This document shows, in pieces, positions 35,350 through 50,300 of a stretch of 64,000 nucleotides of DNA (positions within the stretch are counted from its first letter, which is position 1; every line of letters starts with the position of its first letter). Source of the stretch: Siphonodentalium dalli. Taxonomy: Eukaryota; Mollusca; Scaphopoda; Gadilida; Siphonodentaliidae. Below the pieces are notes generated by a model. It saw only the letters and a program-made list of their open reading frames with translations. It did no database searches and was not told the DNA's origin. The stretch spans positions 131,882,087 through 131,946,086 of the forward strand of contig CP136061.1 of assembly GCA_032622095.1 (NCBI GenBank). Reading direction: 5' to 3'. The translations under genes and the position numbers were made by a program.

Positions 35350-38300
35350 GTTAGAAAATATGTTAGAAATCTAGTGAAATTAACACAAAATGGTTGTTGC
35401 TGTGATTTGGACTACTCACATGGCCCAATCGCCCTATGATGTGACCCAAATGAACCCAGGCCAGGGGCGATCAACAAGTCGGGCACAGCTAGCCTTAGGT
35501 CAACATGACCGCTTTCGCAGATTGCTGCTTTCAGAAGGATACGCACTACGTTCATGACTGAACTAAGCTAGCCTCAGCCACAGGTGCCGAATGAGCTAAA
35601 TTAGTAAATAGCTCATTTGAGCTCACGTAGCTAAATCGAGCTAAATTTTTAATGTGATTTCAGTCTGTTCCTTCAGTTCAACACCTAACGTGAAATATCG
35701 TAATGCGATTTTAATGAGATAGATTAAACTTTTTATCGAACTTACGAATTGTGTACATTAAACTGCCGCTTCTGCATATGAATTTACCTGGAATGTATTT
35801 CTTAAGGTTAAGGACACAAGGTTACAACGTACGTCTTGTCCGATTGGATAAATGCTGGCATCCATTTACTAGAAATATTTTTCCCAAAGTGACTGGACTC
35901 CCATAAGGAGAGGAATATTTGTTTTGGACGTTTCGCAGTATAGTACAAAACTTTTGTCTGAAGCGCAACGTATGAGTACAACTGAGTCGTTGTTCATTGT
36001 CGATCACATGCAAAAGGCAGGTGATTAGTGTTAATGGGTGTAAGCCGTTGTCGGGCTAACTGGGTGAGCTGATGTTCTGGTCACTTTAACCGGTCTGGTC
36101 TCGCAAGGTGCACGTATCAAATTTAAATTTAAATTAAAAGAACATGTGGATATTTCAAATAAATGGAACTCACATATATGTCTTTACCGGTACCAAGGTC
36201 GTGTAAGCAAAGCAGAACGTTTGAGACGTTTTTATCATGAGTAGTCGATCATCATATATTATAAGTAACAGTTACAATATGTTCGACTGATAAACGACCC
36301 AAGTGCATATATTTTATTTTGTATTTTTTGTTAAATTTTGGATTTCAGTGCATTGCTGGAATCAAATTATTACGAATTGGAATTTAAATCGCGTAGGATG
36401 CTTATTGATCATGTTTAAATATGCATTTAATTATGTATCAGTTGTATATGTTTGGTGTTCTACATGTATGTAGGCAAGAGCATTCAAAGCTTTCAGAGTT
36501 GTTTTCTCCACACAGTGGTCTATCTCTGTTTTAATTAGGGTCCGGCGAAGCTTCGAGATTCGATTCGATTCGAAATCGTCTTACTGATTCGATTCTATTC
36601 TAAATCGATCGTGTGATTCGAATGTAGTTCGAATCACCATAATAACCATAATAACCATAATAACCTCATTCTGTACGAACTTGTTGAACAGCGTGTCCTA
36701 CAAAAGCTCTAAAACAAACGCACGCAGATGTCGTTGCGAACGCCGTCAGTGCACGAGATGCGGTCCTGTTTTGTTCAGTAAATTATTGCTCTTGGGTCGT
36801 CGCGGCGGCGAAATATCCATATCATCGATCCATCTCTTGTGCCCTTCCCTAGTTTTTACTTATCCAAAGTTATAATGGCGGAAATTAAAAGTTATTTTGA
36901 ATGCAGCGTTGACAAATTCAGGTGCAAATCGTGCATGACTGTACTATCAGTTCAGAAAACAGGCACTACCTCCCACTTATGGGCACATCTTAGCCGCAGT
37001 CATCCTGCAATCCACCATGAGGCAAAAGAAAAGAAAGACTAAAAACGAAAATTAACCGGCAACACGTCTAGTAGTAGCGGCGATGCGGGCGAGCCCTTAA
37101 AAAGAAACAGTAGCCACCTTCACGATGAAGAAAGAATTGGGCCCCGATGAAAAAAAAAGTACGACAGAGTACGATTTATCTCGTCATACTTTCATGTGCC
37201 GTTCTCAACATTTTTTATTGTGACGCAAGTCCACACGGCAAGCTGCCAAACACGCACAGGTGATGGTATGGGGAGACACTCGCGCTGCAGTGGGATCGCC
37301 GACATAAATCTAGTTCTTGTCGATTTACCACGGGGAGTAAGATTCGATTCGAGATTCGATTCGATGTGAAATCCGCGTGTCTGATTCGATTCGAGATTCG
37401 ATTCGAACAAAATCGCCGATTCGCCAGACCCTAGTGTTAATGCCTGAATGCCTTCTGTAAACAGCTGTCAGTTCAATCAAGTTGTTTGAAAATATTGGTT
37501 TGAGAAGTTATTTACCAAATGCATGAGTATAATGCATTAGCATATGAGACAGTAAGAGCTGGTTAATAACCATACTATTGGCATGAACATGAAGGTTTCT
37601 GCCTCGAAATGTTTCTGACGGCGGTTCTTGGAATGTCTGTTTTCACACCTTGTCACCAATAAAGCCAGCAGCTATCTGCTAAAAATGTGTTGTATTTGTA
37701 CTTAGTCTAGAGCAGACGAAATATGGAAGCACGAGCGGTCAATACATTCGTATTCTACTGTATAATCGCTTACTGTGTTTTTTATTTTGTCGATATGGTT
37801 AAGCAGGCTTTCCATGGCTTTCAACTAAAAACTATTTTCGTGTCAGAATTTTAATGAAAACATATGGGTAAATCCTTAAGCAAATGTCACTTAAAATATA
37901 TCAAGATTGTTGTGACTGCATGAGTAGATGAGCGCAAGGTATTTTTGTGAAGCTCAATGAACCAGTAAAATTAAATTCACAGCACAAAATTTCGCGTTAG
38001 GTGTTGAACTGAAGGAACAGACTGAAATCACATTAGAAATTTTGCTCGATTTAGCTACGTGAGCTCAAATGAGCTCATTTGGCACCTGTGCCCGACTAGG
38101 GGTGCCACGATTAATCGTATAATCGATGAACCGTTGATAAAGCCGATAATCGATTACCATTTCCGTCGTTGATTAATCTGTGTTATTTCGGACGTCTGAA
38201 AATGCCGGGTATTATTGAATACCATGTTTGTTTTACAGTGACAGTTTAATCTACAACCGAGAAGTTAAAAATCCTTGATCGCGATCAAAGAGATTCCGAC

Positions 38301-41300
38301 AATATGAGTACTACTAATATGTTGCAAACAGTCGGCAGTTCATTTGATGATACGACATGGTTACTCTTCGGGTCATTGTATATTTTACAAATTGGCGACA
38401 CTGTAGCTTTGAACTTAAGGCAAAGTCGTTGTATATTTCTACAAGAAAGGCGGCACTATATGTCTTTGAAATGTGCCGACTGTCATCGTGTTCAATGAAC
38501 TGAATGCACTCGCCCTTGACTGGACCAGTGGGGAGTTGATTGACATTGTGCATATACCAGTATATGATATTGATGATCCCAAATGCAAGTGAACTGTATC
38601 CCTTTAATAATTCTTCAGCAATACTTCCTCATAATCAAAAGATATCCGAAACCAGGGAAACTACAGCATTTAATCAGTGATATTCTGCTGCACAATATCA
38701 TTTGCGAGTATACCTTGTTTGCATACATATACTTAAATATTACTAGTAGAGGCTATCGCTTATCATGTGGTGACCAGTGAATGAAACTCAAATACCTTGC
38801 GGATGACATTTGCGTGTAGTGCAGACCTCTGTGATTGTTATCCATGCTCTGGAAGTTTGCTGAAACTTATAGTTTCCATAACATTAGATTCCCTTTTTTA
38901 GGAACCGCTGGCTACTCATAACACTGAAATTAATCGCTACGTTCGTTCCAAAGAACTTGCAAATATTACAATCATGACTATGATGACATCGTTGAGAACT
39001 GTGTTTTAAGAAATCTAGATAGATAGCTCAAATAAACTACATTCATGAATACTTTTTAAGTTGTGACCATCATAAACAGCCATAATCCCTTGATTCTTCA
39101 ACATAAAATGAAACAACCGTTTCATAATTTGGCGTAAGCAGTTCAAATGAAATAGCACAGATTATTGCAAAGCAGAGTCATGTAGGTATCAATTTCACCA
39201 TACTTAACACAGAAGAGCTGATAGGATAATTTTAGAATAAATTTAACCCTTTCATGACAAGAGCTGTGTTGATGCAGCATTAAAGGTCCTGTGCTATTGC
39301 ATTCTCTTATATATGCAAGTCTCCCATAGGGAGCCTCGCATATATACGAGAATGCACTGGCTTACAAGGTCAAGGTAAATATTGTTAGGCCAATGTATTC
39401 TCTTATATATATGTGAGGATCCCCATGGTGGACTTGCATATATAAGAGAATGCATCGGTACAGGGTTATCACAACATTTCAGGAAGCTTCATTCGTGGAA
39501 TGGTTAAATTGCCCCAGGCCTCCATTCTGTATTTTGGAGATATACAGTAATGCCCTAAGTAATCGACTCTTTAACTACAGCAGAGTTATGGGTAACTATT
39601 CAGGATTTAGTCGGATTGTTGCCATTCATCCGAAAGCTCTCCCCGAGAGATTTCCGATGAATGGCAACAAGCCATATTTCCGACTAAATCCTGAAAAGTT
39701 ACCCATAATTCTGCTGTAGTTAAAGAGTCGACTACTTAGGGCATTACTGTATTTCTCATAAGATCTCATATGAGATATTTGGTCTTCAGATGGAATATTC
39801 ACACACTCAATCATTAGGAAACATTTCAAAGTCAAGATTTCTCGTGAGATCTCACATGAGAAATTTGGACATAAAATATTTACCACAACCGTGGCACAAC
39901 GTTCGTTTTAGAAGGTTTCGAATTCCAAATTTCTCATAAAGATCTCTCGAGAATTCATGCCAGAAATATTTCTCATATTAGAATTCATGAGAAAACTGTT
40001 TTCTCACATATTCTCACAAACACCATGTTCTATTTTCCTGCTTTGCATATCATTCTAACCACTTGTCACATGTAAAATGACAGTGTGGACGAAAATTTGA
40101 ATTGTGCTGTATTTTATCTAAATTAACTTCTTCATTATAGTCTTATAGAACATACATTCTATAATATAAAAATGATTGACAAATATTTCTACACATAATA
40201 TGTAGATTATTTGAATTGTTTTGTGTTCCTCATGCATGTTGCATTCAGGAGTCAATGGGTCATCATTAATGACGATATACTAATTTTAAAATTTCATACA
40301 TATTTAGAACACATTTACCATTTTAACTTCTCTCTTGTTAGCAGATGTCTGCCGAAACAATCAATGGAACCCCATTCTGAAGACAATTTCAACGAACAGC
40401 TTGACAAGCCTTGAAATAGTGTGTCTGACATTTGTAGAATGAGGTCCCCCTGATGGTGAATTTAGTGACGCTATCCCAATTGCTGGCTAGTATCACCATT
40501 TTATCTTCTGCAAATTAGCAGATCTAAAAATTTAACAGAAGGGAAAAAGTAACTAAAAATAATGTTAGTTTGAGACTAGTTTAAGTATAATGAGGTCCCC
40601 AGAGGGTGAATTTGGTGATGCTAGTCCACTTTGCGGGGTAGCATCACTAAATTCACCCTCTGGAGACCTCATTCTACAAATGACACACACTATTTCAAGG
40701 CTTGAGGCTGTTTATCAAACATGTGATATGAATGAACATCCCTGTGAATGACTTGAGTCAGGTCATCAGTGAATAAACAATTGGAATGTTTGTCCAGATC
40801 TCATGTACTAGTACCTGACTGACATCGAACCTTGATCTTGGAAGAAGTTGTTATTTTTCCCATTTTACTCAGGGTCAGAACTGTTTGTATGTACGAAACA
40901 TATTTCACTGTTATTGGTGTCGCTGCAGATCTATCACTATATAACATATCAACTTAACCCTTTCATGAAGGAAGCAGCACGGGTATATCATTAAAGATAC
41001 TGTGCCAGTGCATTCTCTTATACCGGTATATATGCGAGTCTCCCATAGGGAGCCTCGCATATATAAGAGAATGCATGGCTTACAAGGCTAAGTTAAATGT
41101 TGTTAGCCCAATGTATTCTCTTATACATGTATATGCGAGGCTCCCTATGGGAGACTTGCATATATAAGAGAATGCATTGGCACTGGGTTTTCGCAAAATT
41201 TCTGGAAGCTCCTGTCATGAAAGGGTTATTATATAAGATATAATTAATATAGTTTATTATTGCAGGAGACCAGCCTGGTGTTCCATGCTTGTTGAATGTT

Positions 41301-44300
41301 GACTACACTGCTTTTGACAGGTACATGTAAATGAGCACTGCATGTGGTAGTGAGTCCCATGCAATTATCACTGTGAGCTATGAATTTCAGAGCTGATGTC
41401 CTTGAAATACTCGTATTCTGCTGTGATAAATGCCATGAATTTATGGCTTTTTAAGGGATATCATTTTGGTAGTTGAGAGATCTGTTCACTAGTACTGTAG
41501 ATGTGTAGTTAGCAGATTTCAATATTAAATTGATTAGAAATCAAATTTCACCATATCAAGAAATGACGATTATTGCTATTTACCAGTGAATCATGTCCAT
41601 GGATTATTTGTGAGATGAGAGATTATCTGTCAGATATATTCATAGGATATAAAGTCTGTATGAGCATACATGTAATATATATATACAGCAATGCTCTAAG
41701 TAATTGACTCCTTAACCACAGCAGAATTATGGGTAATTTTTCAGGATTTAGTCGTAAATATGGCTTGTTGCCATTCATCGGAAAGCTCTCAGTGAGAGCT
41801 TTCCGATGAATGGCAACAAGCCATATTTCCGACTAAATCCTGAAAAATTACCCATAATTCTGCTGTGGTTAAGGAGTCGATTACTTAGAGCATTACTGTA
41901 TATATATATATCAGCATATATAAATGATGGGATTGCTTGTGTTTAGGCCCCTAGATTGACACCCAAAAACATTAAAAAATTCAAGATTTGAATACGTAAT
42001 ATCATTTAAAGATAGTGTTTCTCTTCTGGACCACAATTACAACAACAACAGTATTTTTATAACGCTGATTGAATAAAACAAAACTGAAGATTAAAAAAAT
42101 TATTTGTTTATAAAGGCATAATAAAGATCTTTGGGCGGTGAAATCTTTTCGATTCGAGAGGATTTTGGCCTTGATAGAGGTTGCTAACAAGATAGATTTT
42201 TCCTTCTTGCAATGTTCTGAATGTTTCCGCGAGATTGCATTAAGTTTCTGTTCTAAATATAGCATGTAAAACTGTCCCGAAAAGTTGTATTTATTATACC
42301 AGAAAGAATCAAAATTAAATCGATATTAATTGATAGCGTTTCTGGACTGGGATCTCCATTCATATTTTAAATATTATACAAATGTTGTCTTTAAAATCCT
42401 GCTTTGCTTTGCAGTGACTACAAACCACCGAGAAGAAATTATGTTTCATGGGGGAAACTAAACAACACAAATACACTGGACAAGTTCAAGAACTGTGATA
42501 AAAAAGTTCTTCTCAATAATCTGGGAGATCAGGTAGATTACCCCACAACCATTCTAAAGCTAAACCGTTTACAATATATTCCAAAATTCTTGCACAATCC
42601 TCTAGTAAAACACTTAAAAAATTTATAACGCCCCCTTTTTTCTTGGGGGTAAACTCTGTTTTATTTACCGCTTTGACTCTTAAATAATATGACGTAAAGC
42701 ATGTATGGCTTTGATTACAATAACTCATCTTCTGTCCTATTGGTTTCAATGCCTCTACCAATTCTGGTACATGTATGTCAGTACAGTACCAATAATGATA
42801 ATGGTAGTTATACTTCAAACTCATGTACAGACTGATACACAGCTTCTAAGCTTGTCCCTGTAACTGAGATCGTGGATACCATTATCACAGTCTGAGCTGG
42901 ATAAGAAAGGGTGCGTTTGAACCCAAACATTGGCAACAAATTTTCAAACTTAATCTGAGTTGAGGGAGATCTGTGTGCCATTCTAATTGTAATATGGCTA
43001 TTCACACATATGGAGCAACCTGAACATCATACTGGGCTAATGGCTCCACTGGTTCTGATATACAGTAATGTCCTAAATAATCAACCCCTAAACCACAGCA
43101 GAATTATGGGAAATTTTTCAGGATGTAGTCGGAGATATGGCTTGTTGCCATTCATTGGAAAGCTTTCACCGATAGCTTTCCGATGAATGGCAAGAAGCCA
43201 TATTTGCGACTAAATCCTGAAAAATTTCCCATAATTCTGCTATGGTTGAAGGGTCATGTACTGTGGGCATTACTTTATATCCTCAATATTAAAATATTCC
43301 TATAAAATTATAGGTTCATAATATTGAATTTATTCAATTCTATCTTTCTACATGTTACTGTCCTGTATTTATTCTATTCCAATAATTTTTTTTGCAGATT
43401 TGGGATGATATAAAATCAGGGAAAGCGATCCATGATACAGTTTCACTGTCTGCCTTCTATCTTCTCACCTATGCTGTGAGTAGAGCTTCAATCACTTTCT
43501 ACTATATTGTAGTAAAATTATCGATAAATATAATTATTGAAAATTTTACCATGAGAGGCAACTTTGTAGTCAAACCAGGTTGAACAAGAATTAAAAGTCC
43601 ACTTAATTTTCAAGTCACTGATTATTTTTTTTTATATATGGTTTTAATAACAATCTATGCCATAAAATATGATTAGAATGCTATAATTCATCACCATTTG
43701 AAAAATCTGCGTCTCAGAAAATGCCCATAGAGAAATAGAAAACAGCTGAAATCATATAAAGATTACCCTCGTTTTGGCTCCCAGAATGCAACAAAATTCA
43801 AACTAAAATTGTATTTTCAATGGAAGGGGAATCATTCTATCTTTAATATTTAGAGTTATTCCCCCTCCATTAAAACAATACAATTTTAACTCCAATCCAG
43901 ATGAAAAAACACGTCAGTAACTCAACAAAATCAACATGTTCACAGTTTATTATGCCGGATAAGTTGATAATACAATGTTTTAGAGCTTCCTTTATCAAAT
44001 GGTATATAATATGGCATTTATTTTATAAAAGTGATCTGGGAGTTCGAAAATTAAGTGGGCCTTTAAACTTGGATTTAATCACAAAATTTGATCATTTGTT
44101 ATTCTTACTAATGACTTTTTTATTTTCTTGTAGTTGCCTAATAGATAGCTTTATTCTCACTATGACTGCACATACATAAAGAGCAGTTATCTGTAGCTAT
44201 CATTGTTGTGAATACAATAGACGAGTTTATGTTGGAATGTGATTTTGTTCTCAAAATCTAAATACCCGACAGCATAGTATATCAATGCAATCATCTCTTT

Positions 44301-47300
44301 GAGCTTTTCCATTGATATAATATGTCCTGACTTAATACGTAAGTCATTTAGGGCTTGTCACTCTGTGTTTTGTTAGTCTTTTTGATTGGAAGCTTTCATT
44401 GTAGAGTAAGTTGTGATGGTACTAATGACTCAGAATCCTGCAAATTCAAAATAGAAACTCTAGGCAGGTAATAAGACCCACTGTTATAAATGTGGGCCTG
44501 AAGTTTACTGAGACTGATGTACATAGTACAGGAAGCGTGACCACCTGACTCAGGGAAAACACAACTCAGATGTATTTTTGTTGGTTTGTCCCATCTTTTA
44601 ACTAGGGTCTGCGCTGGACTGATAATTACTTTTGCCAAATATTTTGCCAAATGAAAATATTCTTTGCCAAATTCTGCTAGAATTTGCCAAATGCTATCAG
44701 TTTCTGCTACATTAAGCCATACATTTTGACAATTGCTGTTTGTACGACTTTTTATATTGATAGGATTTAGAAGGGTTGTTGCATCAGAAGGGCATGTCGA
44801 AACAATGAGGATTAGCTATGTAATCACTACCACAATATATACTAGTAATCCCTCCGCTCGTCGATACCAATCATATCAGATTAACTGCATCATGGTAGAG
44901 ATGTTAAATTCTCCTAAACCTTATATCACACCACTAATACAATTATATTGTAAATGTTTCCTGAAATGAATAGTATTGATTTAACAATATTTTTCAACTT
45001 TCTAGCGGAATTAAAAGTGACTTTTTTGCCATTGACACATTTGGCAAGCAGCAGCGCAAACCCTAGTGTTTATCGTATTCACAATTGTTTCTTCCTATTT
45101 TCATAATAATGTAAATTTCTTATTTTTGAACCCAAATAATTACTTGATTTCCTGTTGCTATATATGCACAGTTTTGCCGATTTAGATACATGCATTTTCT
45201 AGTTCCATATTGGTATATTTTATATCATTATTGTTATTCATGTTGGATCAGGTTGATAATGTAACTAAAACATACTACATTATGTTGCATTGTAGACATA
45301 AGTATAACAACTACAAGTATATATCTTCATGTTTTTTCCCTGCATATTTTACTTCTTATTTTAAATAAATTTGATAAAGTTATATTTTTATGTTTACCGA
45401 TACCATAGTATGGTAAACATAGTGTCGATTTCCTGATTGACCACTCGTCATTTGTCCATCCATCCATCCATCTGTCCGTCTGTCTTTCTGTCATAGACAC
45501 TTTGCGCATGGTGCAAATTTGATACATTATCATTGTAAACTTAAATTGGACTCTATTAACCCAAGTATTCCATGTCCAGGTCACCTTTTCACATTTCCAA
45601 GGCTGTGCTGGTGCAGCATTACAGATCCTGTGCCAGTGCATTCTCTTATAAATGCGAGTGACCCATAAATTCCATTAATTTGTGTTATGTACATTTGTCT
45701 ATTATAGTACATAACAGTATACTATATAATTCAACATCAAAACTCTAATTTATGATTCTGATCACAGTAATTTACTATAGCCAAGGGATGGGTTAAACAT
45801 CTGCCGATCGTGATCAGCCTCTCTTTTTTTTATATATGTTCATGTTCTCCCTGGGTCCGGTTGTCCAGGGTCCAGTTGTCCCGGGTTGATCATGTCGGGT
45901 TGTCCCGTTCCTGTCATACATACCTTCAAATGGACCCTCTCTGCCTGGATGCTTCCTATAATGTTCTCAGTATGATTTCGTTGTTTAAAATAATGTTATT
46001 ACAAGGAGTTCCTGTTCTCTACCAGCAAGTTGAAATAAAATATTCTAGTTTATATTTTGAACTGGTCATCCAACAAATAGGCAACAGCTCACAAGCTAAG
46101 CATTTGATTCAGTCTGAAAAGCTTCATCCCTTCCACTTTTGATTTGCTGTTGCCGCCCATGGAATTGGAAATTCATATTATCTGAACACCATACCTTTGC
46201 AGGACTTGAAGAAGTACCACTACTATTACTGGTTCGCCTTTCCATGTTTGTGCCTGCCACAAGGAAATGGTAATGTCATCAAACATTGCCTCTTCAGTGA
46301 TGGTCTCTCACAATCTAAGGTGAGTTATTTTTTTAATTATGAATTTTCAAAGAGATATCCAATACAATTTATAAAATAAGACTGATGGCGAAATTGTCGA
46401 AAGGCACCAATTTCATGCATTGCTAGCCAGCTTTTAAATCTGCTAAGAAGTTTAACGAGCTTTTTACATGCATATAGCTAGCTAGCTGTTTGGATCTCAT
46501 TGTTTGGTCATAAGATATATAATGTGTGTTCTGGAAACACAGTGGAGTTAGTATAAGGTAATCAACTACCAAATGGTGAATAAAAAGGGGAATTGATAAC
46601 TTGACAATAAAATAATGCAGCTGATGTAATTATAAAATCATGTTTTTTATTGAAAACTTCAAATTGTTGAATAAAAAAAATAATATGAACTGTTTTTTAT
46701 CCTGAAAACATATTCTCCTTCTAATTTTATTGAATGGTTTTCTTACTTTATTGTATCATTGTAGCTGGATAATTTCACAGAGTATTATGACAAATTCCAA
46801 AATAATAACAGCAGTTACATAGGCTTTTTCGCAGTGACTGAGGATGATGACAGATTCCATTTTCACAAACTGGATGAAGTTGAAAATCTAAAGACTAATA
46901 AACAAAAGGTATGCTATTCTAACTATTTGACTTTGCAAAATTGTAGAACAGAGGCAAACCTGTCAAGATTTGGGAATCCTTTTAAACCTTTGATTTATTT
47001 TGATGAATAGATTCTCCGGTTCCCCTTTAAAATTGTACAATCTAGTGGGCCATTCTTTATTTGCAGGGATATCTAGATACTATTAGTAGATGACAGACAG
47101 AGAAACACCCTAAGGATTCATTTCAGCTGATCAATATTATTAACAAATTGTGTTAGACCTAAATTCCCTACAAATGAATCAATGGGAACCACATACGCTC
47201 ATTCAATCTTGAAATAATGTCTATGTGATTTGGAAGAAGGGATGAGACAGGCGATAAAAACACAACATATAGATATACATGTTTTATATACTTGGGGGGG

Positions 47301-50300
47301 GGGGAACAATTTTCAAATTTGTATCAATTTTGCAGCTGTCAATATCTCACACAAATATGTGAAATGCTCTTTATTTTAACTCAGGAATAGGTTGATAAGG
47401 AACACTCTTTATTGTTTCTTGCTCACGAATAGTCGGGACTTGATTATTTCTAAATTACTTGAATTTCCTTGTCAATAAAGCTATTTTGATTCCCCGAACC
47501 ATACATAGTGTAACAAAAACAAGTATAATTTCAGGCTTCAAAACCACCATGGGGTTTTAATACGAGCATCAGTCTTAATTGTGCCTAAAATTTCTGATTG
47601 AGTGGGAGATTTTGGGGATTCATGTTTTATCTCCAAATAAAAATGAGCCAATTTCTTGAATTTCTTCTCTGTCAAAGTAAAAACATTGTGCTCTTTTAAT
47701 ATATATATTTTAAAAATATGTTGTAATTCACTAGGAATCCCAATTCTATCATTAGGTTCAGGGAACCTCCAATTTTTTATACAAATACTAATGAATACAC
47801 TTGTGAACTATTGAACACATTTCATTGCTATGCTCTGCTGTAAGATGCTCTGTAACTAACTAACCAGTTTATAAAATAAATATATCCTCAAAATTAATAA
47901 AACAAATAATCATCATTTGGTCCAAACAAGTTACATTATTTCATGGTACACCTTATGATTTAAGTTACAATACTTACATATTTAACTCAAATCTGCATCT
48001 GTTGAATCCATTGAATTGAAATATCCAGTGGTCAGTGTTGTAGCCAAGACTTTAACTAGAGCTATTTGCACAGTGGACATTCACTTGTAGAGCAGTCTTT
48101 GTATTTATAGAGATGATGAAATCTGCCCACCTTATCTCCTTTGTGGCCACCACTGACCTGTCAATTAGGTTCAGGCATTGGCATCTGCTGTATAATTATA
48201 ATTATAAATGGCTTCTTAGTTATTTAATTTCATTGTGGTTACAGTGCATCAGATTACAAGTATATGAATAATTAATTGAAAGTTAAAAAGAGATCCTATA
48301 AGCATTTGGGTATTTGCCTACACAGTAATGCCCTAATTAATCGACTTCTTAACCACAGCATAATTATGGGTAACTTTTCAGGATTTAGTCGGAAATATGA
48401 CTTGTTGCCATTCATCGGAAAGCTCTCGCCCATCGGAAAGCTCTCGGCGAGAGCTTTCCGATGAATGGCAACAAGCCATATTTCCGACTAAATCCTGAAA
48501 AGTTACCCATAATTCTGCTGTGGTTAAGAAGTTGATTAATTAGGGCATTACTGTACATATTATCAGGGATGTGACTGCATTGGGGGTTTGGGAGTGAGCC
48601 CTCAGTCTGGATTTAAAACAAATAATTGAATATGTCAATTCTAAAAAAAATCAACAGTAGAAAATGTCAGCCAAATTTATATTCAGCTTCACTGAGTACC
48701 ACCTTGATTATAGTTTTAATGAGTACTCCACATTATTGTCCCCCGTAATTTTTCGGAGGACTATTGTGATCAGCTCCGGCGTCCGTCCGGAGTTATAACT
48801 CCAGTAATGATCATCCGATTTGATTGAAACTTGGTATGTAGGTGTCTCAACCAAGACCACAGGTGTCTCAACCAAGACCACAGGTGCTCTGCAATTCTGG
48901 GTTTGATCTGATGTTCTTTTGTGGAGTTATTTCCCTTTTTTTTACTTAGAAAATTTCTCACTTTTTTCGGTTTCCGGATGATATCTCAAGTTTGGATCCT
49001 TTAATTGCAAATATGTGGATCAGTCATATCAAGATACAGGTTGAGTTCGAATTTGAGTTTGATCCGATGATTTTTCTGGACTTTTTTCGACTTAGAAATT
49101 TAATTTCTTTTTTTTCTTTGGTTTTGGGATTATAACTCAAGTTTGGACTGTTCAATTTAAAATTCATTTTTTTTTGTGGGTCATTCATATCAAAATACAG
49201 TTCAAGTTCGAATTTGAGTTTGATCCAATGATTTTTCCCAGAGTTATGGGCCTTTCGACTTTGAATTTATTTTTTTTATTTTCTGTATGAGGGTACCTTC
49301 ATGGTGTAATCAACTCCTTCTACAGATTTGATCGTAGATATTTGAAACTTCAGAGTATTGTTACCCACATATTTGAGATGTGCAAAATGTATATAGATTA
49401 TGGAAAAATTATTTCTTTACGGAATTATTAACCCTTTCGAATTATAAGATTTCCACATTTGTTTTAATTTCTTTAACAAAGCGGCGTCGACTTGCCACAT
49501 TTTCGGGGGACACTGTGGTCGGCTGACCTTTATTTTATATATTTCACCAGGGAAATCTCTGATTCCACAGAGCCAAATAAATATAAATACTATTAAGTTC
49601 TGAGGCACCTTCCTCGAGCTCACCAGCCAAAAAGAGCCAATCTAAAAGTTTCATTTGAAAATTAAATTCACCAAGAATTTTCCAACTATTCAGAATTTAA
49701 CCTCCTATTTATCAACAATAAGAAATTTAGATAGGTTAGATATATCTATAGATATAATGAATGAAAGGCATTTGAAGTGAGATTCTATATATTTATTGGG
49801 AAATATTTGAATTTTATTCCATAAAATTATCCATACATGATGTTTAGAATTTTTTAATAAAATATAAATAAAAAGCCTCCCTTTCCATTTCAAATTTTCC
49901 ATATTTACTAATAATTGCCTGAGAAAATTGGTTATTTATTTTTAGTGGCCATATAACATGTAAATTTAGATACAGGCCATTTTACTCAAATTTGAAAATA
50001 AATTCCATACTGTATAAGTTAGTATAACAGTCAATGAAAGATAGATATCCTTGCGAATTTACATGTATAGCACATGTATCACATACCATATGTATATCAT
50101 ATGAAGAATACTTATATTTTAGGTGACGTTCTGCTTTGCGGACCCGAGCAGTATGGATTCATTTCCTGGCTGGCCACTCAGGAACTTCCTTATACTTATA
50201 GCTTACCACTGGTGAGTTAGCTTACATGTGATGGATGAGAGTAACTTCATGTACAGTAATGCCCTAAATAATCGACTCCTTAACCATAGCAGAATTATGG

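Larger units (their letters stand above)
35579..38090. mobile_element. Large terminal-inverted-repeat element in ATG7 intron 1
   Basis: The left arm from CACAGGTGCCGAATGAGC to about 35695 is the inverse of about 37990-38090 (GAGCTCATTTGGCACCTGTG). Shared inner sequence includes GAGCTCACGTAGCTAAATCG and GAACTGAAGGAACAGACTG. The left arm has an extra block of about 22 bp. No clear target duplication is visible. A younger hAT-like element (36536-37433) sits inside. Confidence 0.7.

Noticed and set aside
38097-38180. TAGGGGTGCCACGATTAATC as a complete element
   Set aside because: Only one end is visible; no inverted partner was found downstream.
44603-45065. 8-bp target duplication for this hAT-like element
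   Set aside because: Flanks CTTTTAAC and GTGTTTAT do not match, so the class rests on termini and family resemblance only.
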